Source of the DNA: Methylobacterium amylolyticum | GTDB taxonomy: Bacteria; Pseudomonadota; Alphaproteobacteria; Rhizobiales; Beijerinckiaceae | NCBI RefSeq assembly: GCF_030700245.1 | Contig: NZ_JAUYZI010000007.1 | Span: forward strand, 1-64,000 | DNA: 64,000 nt | Reading direction: 5' to 3' | Part shown: positions 37,131 to 45,541 of the stretch, one piece after another | How positions within the stretch are numbered: the first letter of the stretch is position 1 | How the letters are laid out: every line of letters starts with the position of its first letter | Translations under genes and position numbers: made by a program | The notes under the pieces: generated by a model | The model's input: only the letters and a program-made list of their open reading frames with translations | The model's database searches: none | Told to the model about the DNA's origin: nothing

Positions 37131-37466
37131 TCCTATCTATGTCTCTACCAGGACCTCTCTAGGATTCTGGCATGCCGCGAGCGGCCGGCGGTCGGCGCCT
37201 CCAGGCGTCCGATCCGTCCGGCGCGCCTCCAGCTTGCACGGCCGGGCTTCCGGCAGACCCGCAGCCTCTCTGGTCCTCAGAATCGCGACGCCGCTCCAGT
37301 CGTGCAGACCGGTTGCTGGTGTTGCCGGCCGCCATCGAGCTGATGGTGCCCCCACGGGAGACTGTGCGGGGCGCATCTTGGGATTTCCCAAGATACTCAG
37401 CAATTTTTGCTGGTCGGAGCGATGCGACGAGCGCGTGACCGCTCGCGCCCCCTTTCGGGGGACGCG

Positions 37467-37679
37467 GTCACGACGCTCTGTCACCGTCGCGGCCTCAGAA
37501 TGTCACAACGGCCACCCGCAGCGTCACGGCGCGAGGCAGCCGCAGCGCTGCTCCGCGCAGCGCTGTCACGGCGAAGATGCCGGATGTCACGCTGAAGCAC
37601 GCGGACGTCACACGGCGCACTCCCTCATGTCCCTCACTGGCTCGCTCGCCGCTGAAGACACGCGGTGCACGCGTGTCAC
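37467..37679. repeat. GTCAC motif array with 21-bp phasing
   Basis: GTCAC occurs at 37467, 37480, 37502, 37523, 37565, 37586, 37607 and 37675. From 37502 to 37607 the spacing is exactly 21 bp or twice that, i.e. two helical turns, so sites would face one side of the DNA. Several share TGTCACGG or ATGTCAC contexts. The 37131-37762 interval has no convincing gene. Candidate binding array for a replication or transcription regulator. Confidence 0.5.
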
Positions 37680-37762
37680 CCTCCAGGGCCAAGCGCGACT
37701 GCAACCCGCCACCGTGTCCGCCGTTGGTCAGTCGGACCTTCGTGCCACGCCGGAGAGCGGCA

Positions 37763-37933
37763 ATGCTCGCTTTCGTCCTGCCTGCGCTGCTGACGGCTTC
37801 GCTCATCGTCGGGCTCGTGCTCCCGCACAGCGTCGTGCTGGCCCTCTCCGCGGCGCTCCTGACCGCGTGCTTGGTGTTCTTCGTGATCGCGAGTTGGGAT
37901 GGTGCGCGCCGCCACGGCAGTCACCAGGACTAG
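37763..37933 (+). CDS. Small two-helix membrane protein (1)
   Basis: This 56-residue protein has two hydrophobic helices (AFVLPALLTASLIVGLVL and VLALSAALLTACLVFFVI) and a short polar tail. ATG 37763 follows GGAGAG. Its layout and wording (VLPALL..A..V..LV..H) match the protein at 38048, so the two look like diverged duplicates. Holin-like, regulatory or small toxin roles are all possible. Confidence 0.45.
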   Translation: MLAFVLPALLTASLIVGLVLPHSVVLALSAALLTACLVFFVIASWDGARRHGSHQD

Positions 37934-38047
37934 ACCCGAGTTGCAGTCGCTGGGCTTGTGTAGCGGTATTGCCCGAACCTCGGCCGCAACGAATAGCGGC
38001 ATCGACCGTTGGCAAGCCTGTTGCTCGCTCAATAGCGAGGTCTTCGG

Positions 38048-38287
38048 TTGCTCGATATCGTTCTGCCCGCCCTACTCGTCGCCCCTATTGTAGCGGCGCT
38101 GGTTTGGTCTCACGGACCGCTACTCGCCGTTCTCGCAGGGTCGCTGAGCTCCTGCGCCGCCGTCCTCGCGATGGCGACGTGCAGGCTCATCCTCGGGAGC
38201 AACAACAGCGAGCAGACCGAGGCAGAGCTTCAACGCAGCCGCGACGCCAGCGTCCTCGCTCGCGAGCCGTCGCGCTCCGGCAACTGA
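38048..38287 (+). CDS. Small two-helix membrane protein (2)
   Basis: This 79-residue protein starts at TTG 38048. Helix one (IVLPALLVAPIVAALVW) and helix two (LLAVLAGSLSSCAAVLAMAT) parallel the protein at 37763. A charged tail (EQTEAELQRSRDASV) follows. The start is weakly supported. Confidence 0.4.
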   Translation: MLDIVLPALLVAPIVAALVWSHGPLLAVLAGSLSSCAAVLAMATCRLILGSNNSEQTEAELQRSRDASVLAREPSRSGN

Positions 38288-38494
38288 CGCCGCCGCCTGC
38301 CCCCGAGACGTCGGACAGCACGGCCGCCCCGGTGAGATCCCCTCACCAGGCCGTCCGACCGTGCGCGCCATACCCCCGGAATAGGACTTTAGGGACCGTA
38401 GACCGCCCTGGCGGCCATGCGGCGAGTAGAGGCGCCATCATCGACCTTATCGGCCGGTCATCAATTCCGACTTTACTTAACCCGGAGGCCCACC

Positions 38495-39034
38495 GTGGCA
38501 TCTGCAAACAGCATCGATATCAAGGGCTTGCGGATCGGTCTCACTGCTGCTGCGGACCTGATCGGTAAATCGAAGGTCTGGGTCCGACATCTCGTGAAGG
38601 ACGGCTACATCCCCGAGCCGAGCCCGGACGGCTACCTCGCTACCGATGTGGCGCGCGGCGCGCTTCGCTTCCGGGAAGATGAGGATCGGCGGGCGTCTCA
38701 GACGGCCGGCGAGAACAGGATCCGCGACCTGCGGGCCGACGCGCTCGCCCTTCGCCTCGAACGCGAGAGCGGCGCGCTCGTGTCCGAGGCGCAGGCGGCC
38801 GGCTGGGAGGTGTTCGAGGAACAGGCTGGGCAGCTTCGAGCCGGGGTGATGGCCGTGCCGGCCCGCCACGTGAAGGATCTAGCTCTCCGACGAAAGCTCG
38901 AGGACGATCTCGCGACTGAGTTCGGTGTGGCGTCCAAGAGGGCTGCCGACGAGGCATCCGGCGTAAGTCCGCAGGCTCCAAACCGGGCGCCCCGACGGTC
39001 TGCACGGTCGCGGAAGCCGAAAATTGCCGCGTAA
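38495..39034 (+). CDS. Terminase small-subunit-like / Nu1-type DNA-binding protein
   Basis: The N-terminal winged-helix segment reads GLTAAADLIGKSKVWVRHL, then KDGYIPEPSPDGYLATDV. A helical coiled region follows (RDLRADALALRLERESGALV) and a basic tail (RAPRRSARSRKPK). This is the layout of Nu1-type small terminase subunits. GTG 38495 behind CCGGAGG gives 179 residues; the frame is open from 38417. The expected large-terminase gene does not follow, which supports a satellite or a deleted prophage. Confidence 0.65.
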   Translation: MASANSIDIKGLRIGLTAAADLIGKSKVWVRHLVKDGYIPEPSPDGYLATDVARGALRFREDEDRRASQTAGENRIRDLRADALALRLERESGALVSEAQAAGWEVFEEQAGQLRAGVMAVPARHVKDLALRRKLEDDLATEFGVASKRAADEASGVSPQAPNRAPRRSARSRKPKIAA

Positions 39035-39100
39035 GTCCGGCTGTCGAGCGCGCATCCGCCTAGCCAGCATATAATTAATGATCGTAATAAAAAAGGAAAG

Positions 39101-39388
39101 ATGATGGCCAAAAATAACATTCGTCATATCGATCCGAATGTCAGCGCACTGTTTGATAGAATGGATATCCTTAAAGAAGGCATGACAATGATCTATGAAA
39201 TGCTAGACGAACTTCCGAGGCGATTTGAGGATCCTCAGGTGCGATCCGAGGCGGCTGAAATGGCGGCTGTCATAGCCCAGGAGCTTACGGGCAAGGTTCG
39301 CGTCGTGATGGAGCGTCGGCAGGACCTGATCAGCAAGCGCGATGCGAGGGAAGCTGTTCACAAGGCCGGTGATGGCAACTCGGCCTGA
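39101..39388 (+). CDS. Small hypothetical protein
   Basis: This acidic helical protein has 95 residues (IDPNVSALFDRMDILKEGMT; AEMAAVIAQELTGKVRVVME). Its first part and the leader (39060-39100, with AAAGGAAAG before tandem ATGs) are much more A/T-rich than neighbours. It overlaps the next gene. Function unknown. Confidence 0.55.
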   Translation: MMAKNNIRHIDPNVSALFDRMDILKEGMTMIYEMLDELPRRFEDPQVRSEAAEMAAVIAQELTGKVRVVMERRQDLISKRDAREAVHKAGDGNSA

Positions 39389-39956
39389 TGAGCGCCAGGC
39401 CGCGTTGGTCGAGCGGCGCCGCGCCTCGAGGCGCGGCCGCCCGCAGGGCTCGACGGTGCCGCTGCTCCAGCACCCGCGACGGTTCGAGTCCGCGGCATGG
39501 ACGATGGCGACGCTCAGCCTCGGGCTCGGACCGGCGAACGCCGGGGCAGCGGTGGCCGGGCTGTTCAGCACGCGCCCCATCAGAGCCGAGGCCGTCGGCG
39601 AACTCGTCCTGCAACTGAGCACCGGTGTCGATCACGCTACGCTGAAGGGGCGCGCTGACAGCATCCGGCGGCGTGCTGAGGCCGCGCTGCAGGATCGGAC
39701 CGACGCGGAGGAGGTCTGGATCGTAGAGAGCTGCAGCGCCCTTCTCCGGCTGGTGCTGTCCGAGGGCGACGCCGGCAGGATGGCGCCGCCGCTCGACGAG
39801 CTGCGCGCGCTCGGCTGGGGGCCTACGCTCGCCCGGATCGCCGCCCGCCTCGATGCCGCGTTCCGCTCGAACCTGCCGCCGGTCGAGGGGCCGATCCCCC
39901 GCCAAGCCTTGCGGCTCGCCGAGGCGTTGGCGCTGGAAACCAAAGCATCGGAGTGA
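39372..39956 (+). CDS. Phage-type hypothetical protein
   Basis: This 194-residue protein is basic at its N-terminus (TRPDERQAALVERRRASRRG) and mostly helical and Ala-rich after. ATG 39372 overlaps the previous gene's end; the frame is also open from 39342. Its place between the small terminase and the protease is where a large terminase would normally lie, but it is far too short and has no Walker motif. Confidence 0.55.
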   Translation: MATRPDERQAALVERRRASRRGRPQGSTVPLLQHPRRFESAAWTMATLSLGLGPANAGAAVAGLFSTRPIRAEAVGELVLQLSTGVDHATLKGRADSIRRRAEAALQDRTDAEEVWIVESCSALLRLVLSEGDAGRMAPPLDELRALGWGPTLARIAARLDAAFRSNLPPVEGPIPRQALRLAEALALETKASE

Positions 39957-40016
39957 CTTAGCTCATCCATTTTTTCCGGATGGAACCTCCGGTCCAGCCG
40001 CGACACCCTCGCGGGC

Positions 40017-40274
40017 ATGGATCTCAGAACGCTCCTGTCCGCCACCGCTCCGGCCGCCATCGGAAGCGCCCTCGGCACCGCCCAGGCTGCCCTCGGCGCT
40101 GCAGTCGCCCAGCGAAACGCCGCGCAGCGCCGCTGGAAGGACGCCCTCCTCGGCGACGACCTCGGCGAGTCGATCGCCGCCCGCGCCGCGCTCGGCGCGG
40201 CCGGGGTCGATGTCGAGCGCGCCGAGGCGGTCGTCGAGCGGCTCACGGGTCGACTCTCCGGAGGCGCCTTCTGA
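40017..40274 (+). CDS. Small phage head-type hypothetical protein
   Basis: This 85-residue Ala-rich helical protein (AAVAQRNAAQRRWKDALLGD) stands directly before the protease, where lambdoid phages have the small gpW connector gene. TGATG coupling joins it to the protease at 40272. Similarity to gpW is positional only. Confidence 0.5.
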   Translation: MDLRTLLSATAPAAIGSALGTAQAALGAAVAQRNAAQRRWKDALLGDDLGESIAARAALGAAGVDVERAEAVVERLTGRLSGGAF

Positions 40275-41608
40275 TGTCGGCGACCCTCCACCACATCGCC
40301 GGTCTCGTGCTCAACCGGCCGCTGATGCTCCTCCCCTCGAAGTTGGAGACGGTGGCGGCCGTCCTCGGCGGCCGCATCGGGGTCGACGCCTCCGGCCTCA
40401 CGCCGGAGGCCTCGCGCTTCGTCGGGTCCTACGTCGATCGCGACGGCACGGGATCGCAGGGCACCCTCCCATACCGGCGCACGGCCGACGGCACGGCCGT
40501 GATCCCGGTCATCGGCTCCACGGTCAACCGTGGGGCCTGGATCGGCGCCAGTTCCGGTCTGGTCTCCTACGAGGGTGTGAAATTCCAGCTCGCCCATGCC
40601 GCCGAAGACAGCCGTACCCGCGCCGTGCTCCTCGACTTCGAGTGCCCCGGCGGCGAGGCGGTCGGCGCCTTCGAGGCGGCGGCCGTCGTCAGGCAGGTGG
40701 CAGCCAAGAAGCCCGTCGTCGCGGTGGTGAACGGCCTGTGCGCCTCCGCCGCCTACGCGATGGCGAGCGGCGCCACCAGGATCATCACCACGCCCTCGGG
40801 GATCTCAGGCTCGATCGGCGTCGTCATGCTCCACACCGACGTGTCCGGCGCCCTGGCCAAGGCCGGGGTGAAGCCGACCCTCATCTACGCGGGCGCGCAC
40901 AAGGTCGATGGGAACCCCTACGGCCCCCTCCCGGACAGCGTCGCGGCGAGCCTGAAAGCCGAGATCGAAGCCTTCTACGGCGCCTTCATCGACTGCGTGG
41001 CCGCCGGCCGCAAAAACCTGTCGGCCGCTGCGATCCGCGGGACCGAAGCGAGTACGTTCATCGGCGCGGCGGCCGTCGCCGCCGGCCTCGCCGACGCCGT
41101 CGGCACCTTCGAGAGCGCCCTCGCCGACCTCTCGGCCGGGCGGATCAGCGCCACCACCGCACAGGGAACCCCCACCGTGACACACACCGCGCGCCAGCCT
41201 GGCGCCTCGGGCCCGGCGCCGGCCGGGTCGATCGATTGGGACACCGTGGTCGCCGAGCAGAATGCCCGCTTGGATCTCACCCCCGGGGTGAGCCCGAAGG
41301 CGGTCTACGGCCAGCGCCGGGCGATCATTGAAGGCCGCTCCGGTCCTCCGATTGGCAACGGTTGGGACGAGACCATCGAGAAGCAGAACGCGGCGCTTCG
41401 TGCGTCCCGCGGCGTGTCGCCCGATGCGGTCTACGCCAGCCGCCGGGAGCAGGCGGCGACCGCGCAGGCATCGGGCGGCGCGGCCAGCGAGACGATCAAC
41501 TGGGACGAGGTGGTGGATCGGGTCAACGCTGACGCCGGTCTCCGCCGCGGACCGAATGCGGCCGGCGTCTACGCCGCTCGCCGCGCTCAGACCGGGGGCG
41601 ACCGATGA
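40274..41608 (+). CDS. S49 family capsid-type protease with repeated C-terminus
   Basis: This is an SppA/ClpP-fold serine protease of the phage head-maturation type. Ser158 in GLCASAAYAMASG and Lys210 in YAGAHKVDGNP have the 52-residue spacing of the Ser-Lys dyad. After residue 310 three repeats of about 32 residues occur at 320-351, 362-393 and 408-439. They share the pattern (I/G)(D/N)WD..V..(Q/V)NA....G....AVY..RR. In lambda the protease C-terminus doubles as scaffold; these repeats could do likewise. ATG 40274; 444 residues. The major capsid gene that should follow is absent. Confidence 0.8.
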   Translation: MSATLHHIAGLVLNRPLMLLPSKLETVAAVLGGRIGVDASGLTPEASRFVGSYVDRDGTGSQGTLPYRRTADGTAVIPVIGSTVNRGAWIGASSGLVSYEGVKFQLAHAAEDSRTRAVLLDFECPGGEAVGAFEAAAVVRQVAAKKPVVAVVNGLCASAAYAMASGATRIITTPSGISGSIGVVMLHTDVSGALAKAGVKPTLIYAGAHKVDGNPYGPLPDSVAASLKAEIEAFYGAFIDCVAAGRKNLSAAAIRGTEASTFIGAAAVAAGLADAVGTFESALADLSAGRISATTAQGTPTVTHTARQPGASGPAPAGSIDWDTVVAEQNARLDLTPGVSPKAVYGQRRAIIEGRSGPPIGNGWDETIEKQNAALRASRGVSPDAVYASRREQAATAQASGGAASETINWDEVVDRVNADAGLRRGPNAAGVYAARRAQTGGDR

Positions 41609-42576
41609 TGAAGGTCCTCAAGGGATTGCTCGGCCTCGCGCAGCGCGAGGACGCCACCACCGGCGAGCTCGCGCCTTCGCTGCCGACGGCCGAGGCGGAG
41701 CTCGTCGCGGCGCGGGAGGCACAGGCGGCGGCCGAGGCGGCCTACAAGGCCAACCTCCTCACCAGCGATGACACCGGCCTGCGCCGCCTCGTCGAGGCCC
41801 GCACCGATGCCGGTGTCCGGGTCGACCGGGCGACCGCCCTGGTGGAAGCCCTGCGCGAGCGCCTCGCCGAGGCCGAGGCGCGGGAGGCCGAGGCCGCCCG
41901 TGTCCAACGGTACGAGGCGGCGCGGCGGCAGGCCGATGATGCTGCGGCCGCTCTGCGTGAGATGTACCCGCACCTCGCGCAGGGCCTTGTCGACCTCTTG
42001 CGCGGTGTCGCCGAGGCCGAGATCGCCGTGTCGGATGTGAACGCCGACCTCCCGCGCGGTGCCGAACGCATCCCGAGCGTCGAGGGTAGCGTGCGTGACG
42101 TGCCGGGCACCCCGCGGCAATTCATCTCGGAGGAGACCGTCGAGCGGTGGTGCCGCCCGGGCGAGCGGATGCCGGGCGCCTTGGACCAAAGCCGCGTCCG
42201 GATCGGCCATGACCGTAGGGGTTACGTCCAGCCATCATCCGGTCAGATCGAGTACCTGGTGAAGCGCACCTACACCGAACGGCGGTTCATCGAGAGCATC
42301 CCCGGGAACCCTGCATACGATCTCGCCGTGCGCCTGAGCCTGCCGGGCCTGCGGGCTGACGACGCTCCCTTCTTCAAGCCGGCAGACCCGATGGTCACCC
42401 CCGGGCCGCGCGGGGTCCTGCGCATGCTCAATAGCCTTGCGGCGCAGGCCGCTGGCAGATCGACGCCGCGGGCGTCGGCCGAGCAAGTCGAGCTTGAGCT
42501 GATCGGCGCAGTCGATCTGGAGGAAGATCTCCGCCAGACGGCTACCCTCGCCGACAAGCTCGCTGGGCGGGCGTGA
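41605..42576 (+). CDS. Coiled-coil phage-type hypothetical protein
   Basis: This 323-residue protein has a long N-terminal coiled coil (EAALVAARE-type heptads through about residue 115) and a globular C-terminal half (GQIEYLVKRTYTERRFIESI). The start overlaps the protease stop. Coiled-coil layout and position would suit a scaffold, head-decoration or tape-like part, but I do not recognise it. Confidence 0.55.
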   Translation: MMKVLKGLLGLAQREDATTGELAPSLPTAEAELVAAREAQAAAEAAYKANLLTSDDTGLRRLVEARTDAGVRVDRATALVEALRERLAEAEAREAEAARVQRYEAARRQADDAAAALREMYPHLAQGLVDLLRGVAEAEIAVSDVNADLPRGAERIPSVEGSVRDVPGTPRQFISEETVERWCRPGERMPGALDQSRVRIGHDRRGYVQPSSGQIEYLVKRTYTERRFIESIPGNPAYDLAVRLSLPGLRADDAPFFKPADPMVTPGPRGVLRMLNSLAAQAAGRSTPRASAEQVELELIGAVDLEEDLRQTATLADKLAGRA

Positions 42577-42728
42577 GTTTCGCCGGGCGCACAAGGCGCC
42601 CGGCAACACAGTGCGGGGCGATACCTTGCGGGCCTCGCCGCCGGTCCAACACCGGGAAATAGATCACCGGGCCCCGACAAGCATGCGCCGGACATGATCT
42701 ATGCGGCGGCAACTATTCAGAGGACAGG

Positions 42729-43112
42729 ATGAACGTAGACATTGCTATCCTCGGCCGCCCGACGGCCGATCAGAACTTCACCGAACTCGGCTCGCAGACG
42801 CTTGCGTTCACAGGCGACCGCCTCGCGGTGTCGCCGACGATCCCGCCGGCGGCAGCCGGTATGGAACTTAGGGTGCGGGTCACCTCGGCCGATGGCCTGA
42901 CCTTCGCGGTAGGCGCGTGGCTGGACGAGGCGACCCGCCCCGCCCCCACGCCGATCCTCGACGACAACGGCGGTGTGATCGGTCACGAGCCGGGTCCGGA
43001 TCCCGTCGTGACGGGGCGATACTGCGCGTGGGGCGGCAAGTCGCGCGAGGCCCCGCTTCCCGCCCGAGGCGCCAGCCTTGTGCTGATGCGGATCCATGGG
43101 GCTGCCGCGTGA
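42729..43112 (+). CDS. Small hypothetical protein
   Basis: This 127-residue, strand-rich protein (MELRVRVTSADGLTFAVGAWL) has a GHEPGPDPVVTGRYCAWGG segment. It looks like a small virion or immunoglobulin-like accessory protein of phages. RBS AGGACAGG stands before ATG 42729. It overlaps the next small frame by GTGA. Confidence 0.5.
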   Translation: MNVDIAILGRPTADQNFTELGSQTLAFTGDRLAVSPTIPPAAAGMELRVRVTSADGLTFAVGAWLDEATRPAPTPILDDNGGVIGHEPGPDPVVTGRYCAWGGKSREAPLPARGASLVLMRIHGAAA

Positions 43113-43225
43113 GCGACGACGCCCAGCCCGACCCGCCGGTGGTCGACCGCCACGCCGAGACCCTGCGCCACCTCTGCGCCTGCCTGGAGGCGATCGACAC
43201 GCCGCGGCCTCAGAGCGGCGCGTGA
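43109..43225 (+). CDS. Very small coupled frame (38 aa)
   Basis: GTG 43109 overlaps the previous stop. The product is acidic and includes DDAQPDPPVVDRHAETLRHL, then a helical end with two Cys. Coupled starts of this type recur throughout the island, which is the main reason to list it. Confidence 0.35.
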   Translation: MSDDAQPDPPVVDRHAETLRHLCACLEAIDTPRPQSGA

Positions 43226-43690
43226 TGGCTCGGGCACCGCGCGCCCGCCGGATCATCGTTGAGGCTGAACAAGGTACGCCGTTTACGGACTGCTGCCCGC
43301 CTCGCGCCACAGCAACGTTGCAGCGACAGAGATCGTGCACGCCGCGATCAATCCCGCCACGGCGGCTACTGGGGATCCCAGGCCGTGAGCCGGCGTTCTG
43401 CGGTGTCCAGGTCCCCCGCCGCGCCGACCCTCACACGACAGCCCGGCCAAGGCGTCACGGGCGAAGCGCGAGGAACTGGCCCGCACCCGCCTGTCGTCGC
43501 ATGCTCGCCCGCCGCACGCCCTGCGGTGTCGCGAACGCCTCAGGCGTGCTGACGGGAAGGCGGCCCCTTTAGCAGGCGAGACGATCACGTGCGAGCCGGC
43601 AGGTCAGGGCGCCCCATCTTGCCGTGCGCCGCCCGCAATCTCTCGACTTGCCCAGAAGTGCGAGCGTCGTCCTCGATAGACCCGCTGCCC
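43226..43690. other. Interval without a supported gene
   Basis: Several frames are open, but none has a credible start and composition. On the minus strand one frame encodes a hydrophobic stretch (AAVAGLIAACTISVAATLLW) that could be the remnant of a small membrane protein. On the plus strand a frame from ATG 43225 starts plausibly but decays into Arg/Pro-rich sequence. Probably degraded DNA between the phage-like part and the cargo. Confidence 0.4.
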
Positions 43691-44569
43691 CTACAGCATC
43701 GGCGTGCCGCCGGTGACCGGCACGAGCGCCCCCGACATGTAGCTGCCCTCCCGCGAGGCCAGCAGCACGTAGGCCGGAGCCAGTTCCGCCGGCTGCCCGG
43801 CCCGGCCCAGCGGCGTATCGGCTCCGAGCTTCTCGATCTGTTCGGGCGATTTGACGATCGGTTGGATCGGCGTCCAGATCGGGCCCGGCGCGACGCAGTT
43901 CACGCGAATGCCCTTCGGCGCCAGCAGGTTCGACAACCCGATCGTCAGGCTCGCGATCGCCCCCTTGGTCGCGGCGTAGATCAGCATCGTGCTGTCGGCG
44001 ATCTTGGCTTGCTGACTCGTCGAGTTCACGATGGCGGCGCCCGGCTTCATGTGCGGCACCGCGGCCTGGGCGAGGTAGTACATCGCGAAGACGTTGGCGC
44101 GGAACGAGCCCTCGATGTCGGCGGCCGTAAGGTCGTCCAGGCCCTCGTTCACGACCTGCGCGGCGGCGTTGTTGACCAGCACGTCGAGGCGACCGAAGGC
44201 CTCGATCGTCCGTGCGACGAGGGCGCGACAGTGGGCCTCGTCGCGGATATCGCCGGGCAAGAGCAGACATCGGCGTCCGGCCTTCTCGACCCACCGGGCG
44301 GTGTCCTCCGCGTCCGACTGCTCCGCTTCCAAGTAGGAGATCGCCACGTCCGCGCCCTCGCGAGCGTAAGCGATGGCCACCGCGCGGCCGATACCGGAAT
44401 CGCCGCCGGTGATCAGCGCGGCCTGACCCGCGAGCAGGCCCTTGCCGACATAGCTGTCCTCGCCGTGGTCGGGCCGCGGCGTCATCTTCGAGGTCAGTCC
44501 GGGCCTCGGCTGCTGCTGATCGCCGGGGAACGGCGGCCGCGGTCCTGCCTCGCGGTGGTCGTCGGACAT
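43691..44569 (-). CDS. SDR-family oxidoreductase (YghA-like)
   Basis: This is an NAD(P)-dependent short-chain dehydrogenase. A 45-residue N-terminal extension typical of the YghA/YhdG group precedes the Rossmann motif LITGGDSGIGRAVA. NNAAAQ is the structural motif. Catalytic residues are Ser in VNSTSQQAKI and Tyr-x-x-x-Lys in IYAATKGAI. VNCVAPGPIWTPIQP and a C-terminal PVTGGTPML complete it. Length is 292 residues, apparently intact. It sits alone as cargo inside the island between degraded sequences; substrate unknown. Confidence 0.9.
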   Translation of the reverse strand: MSDDHREAGPRPPFPGDQQQPRPGLTSKMTPRPDHGEDSYVGKGLLAGQAALITGGDSGIGRAVAIAYAREGADVAISYLEAEQSDAEDTARWVEKAGRRCLLLPGDIRDEAHCRALVARTIEAFGRLDVLVNNAAAQVVNEGLDDLTAADIEGSFRANVFAMYYLAQAAVPHMKPGAAIVNSTSQQAKIADSTMLIYAATKGAIASLTIGLSNLLAPKGIRVNCVAPGPIWTPIQPIVKSPEQIEKLGADTPLGRAGQPAELAPAYVLLASREGSYMSGALVPVTGGTPML

Positions 44570-44694
44570 GAGAGATCTCCGGTTTCGTCCGCCTCATCTA
44601 AGTCGAGGCAGGACCGCCGGCAGTTCGCTCGCCTGCGTCGTGTAGCCCTACGCGCGGAGCCGCGCGTGGCATGCGGGTCGGCATCCGCACCGTC

Positions 44695-44878
44695 GTGCGG
44701 TCGGTCCCTCGCCGCTCTGCGCGCGGTCGCGGCCAACCCGGGCGGCCTGCGGATCGAGGCCTACCCGACCGTGATGCCGCTGCTGGTGGAAATGGGGTTG
44801 GTGCGGGGCGAGCGGCGTGGGTGTTCACGCCGCTCGGGCGGCGGACGGTGGCGGCCTACGGGCGGGATGAGGCGTAGT
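44695..44878 (+). pseudogene. Frameshifted remnant of a small helical protein
   Basis: One frame reads SLAALRAVAANPGGLRIEAY, then PTVMPLLVEMGLVRGE. The sense then moves to another frame reading WVFTPLGRRTVAAYGRDEA before a stop. The shift falls around 44805-44825. Together they look like one small winged-helix-like protein broken by a frameshift, with the 5' end not recognisable. Confidence 0.5.
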
Positions 44879-44880
44879 CC

Positions 44881-45189
44881 TCAGCTCTTCGCCGCGAACT
44901 CCCAGATCAGCGGACCCCAGGCCTGCCCGGCCGGTCTCGCCGGGAGGGCCTGGTTCCCGAGCCAGATCCCGACCTCATCCACCCTGGTCGCCTTCCGCCC
45001 GTTGACCATCATCGCCCCACGGTCTTTGAGCCGGAGTGTGCCGTCCTGGTGGTGTACCCCGAAGAGCCGCGATGGCGTCCAGCCGAGTCGATGCGCCTTG
45101 GCGCCGAACCGATCGCAGAAGTCCAGGCAAGCGTCGCGGAAGGCGGCCCAGCGCTCAGGCGTCAGGTGACGGCAGAATGGCTTTAAGTC
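44881..45189 (-). CDS. Hypothetical protein, start unclear
   Basis: The C-terminal sequence is protein-like (RWAAFRDACLDFCDRFGAKA; GWTPSRLFGVHHQDGTLRLK; VDEVGIWLGNQA). No ATG, GTG or TTG stands in a good position; the only in-frame start is GTG 45288, which would overlap the next gene by more than 100 bases. It may use a rare start, be coupled to the upstream frame, or be 5'-truncated. Family not recognised. Confidence 0.45.
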   Translation of the reverse strand, partial: DLKPFCRHLTPERWAAFRDACLDFCDRFGAKAHRLGWTPSRLFGVHHQDGTLRLKDRGAMMVNGRKATRVDEVGIWLGNQALPARPAGQAWGPLIWEFAAKS

Positions 45190-45332
45190 CGCGCCCGCAG
45201 CTCCGATATCGCCCGCAGGCACGTCTTGCGGTCGCGGTAGCCCGGGCCCCGCATGATCGGCATGCCGTCGCGATCGGCGACGTACCACCCAGCGGGCGAG
45301 AAGGGCGAGGCGGGGATGAACACTGGCTTCAT
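45183..45332 (-). CDS. Small hypothetical protein (49 aa)
   Basis: ATG 45332 follows TTCGGAGTG. The product is compact and basic-aromatic (SPFSPAGWYVADRDGMPIMR, then KTCLRAISELRA). It looks like a genuine small phage-type gene. The frame is open upstream but composition there is non-coding. Confidence 0.45.
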   Translation of the reverse strand: MKPVFIPASPFSPAGWYVADRDGMPIMRGPGYRDRKTCLRAISELRART

Positions 45333-45541
45333 GGCCGGCACTCCGAACTGTAATTCAACGGGCATGCAGCTCGGCCGTTCCCAAGACTGTGCGGTGGAGC
45401 ACGCCGCCGCGCGAATGCCATGCAGGGAGCATGTTTGCGGCGGTCGTGACTGACCTTCCCCGGCACGCACGGGGTGTGGCTGCCGGGGAGGCGCGCGGCG
45501 GCAGGGTCGGACGCGAGCCGGTCCCTGCCGCTGCCCTGATG

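Noticed and set aside
36961..38568. 535-codon open frame starting at an ATG coupled to the HTH gene stop
   Set aside because: It runs through the iterons and the GTCAC array, and its Arg/Ser/Pro-heavy composition looks like GC-rich non-coding DNA. The small genes at 37763 and 38048 lie in other frames within it and the 38495 gene overlaps its end. The first few codons could be translated, but a full-length protein is unlikely.
39372..39956. Large terminase subunit
   Set aside because: The position would fit, but the product has 194 residues and no Walker A/B or nuclease motif.
43225..43572. 115-codon frame coupled to the 38-residue frame
   Set aside because: The start is plausible, but the sequence soon becomes Arg/Pro/Cys-rich without domain character; no homology is recognisable by eye.
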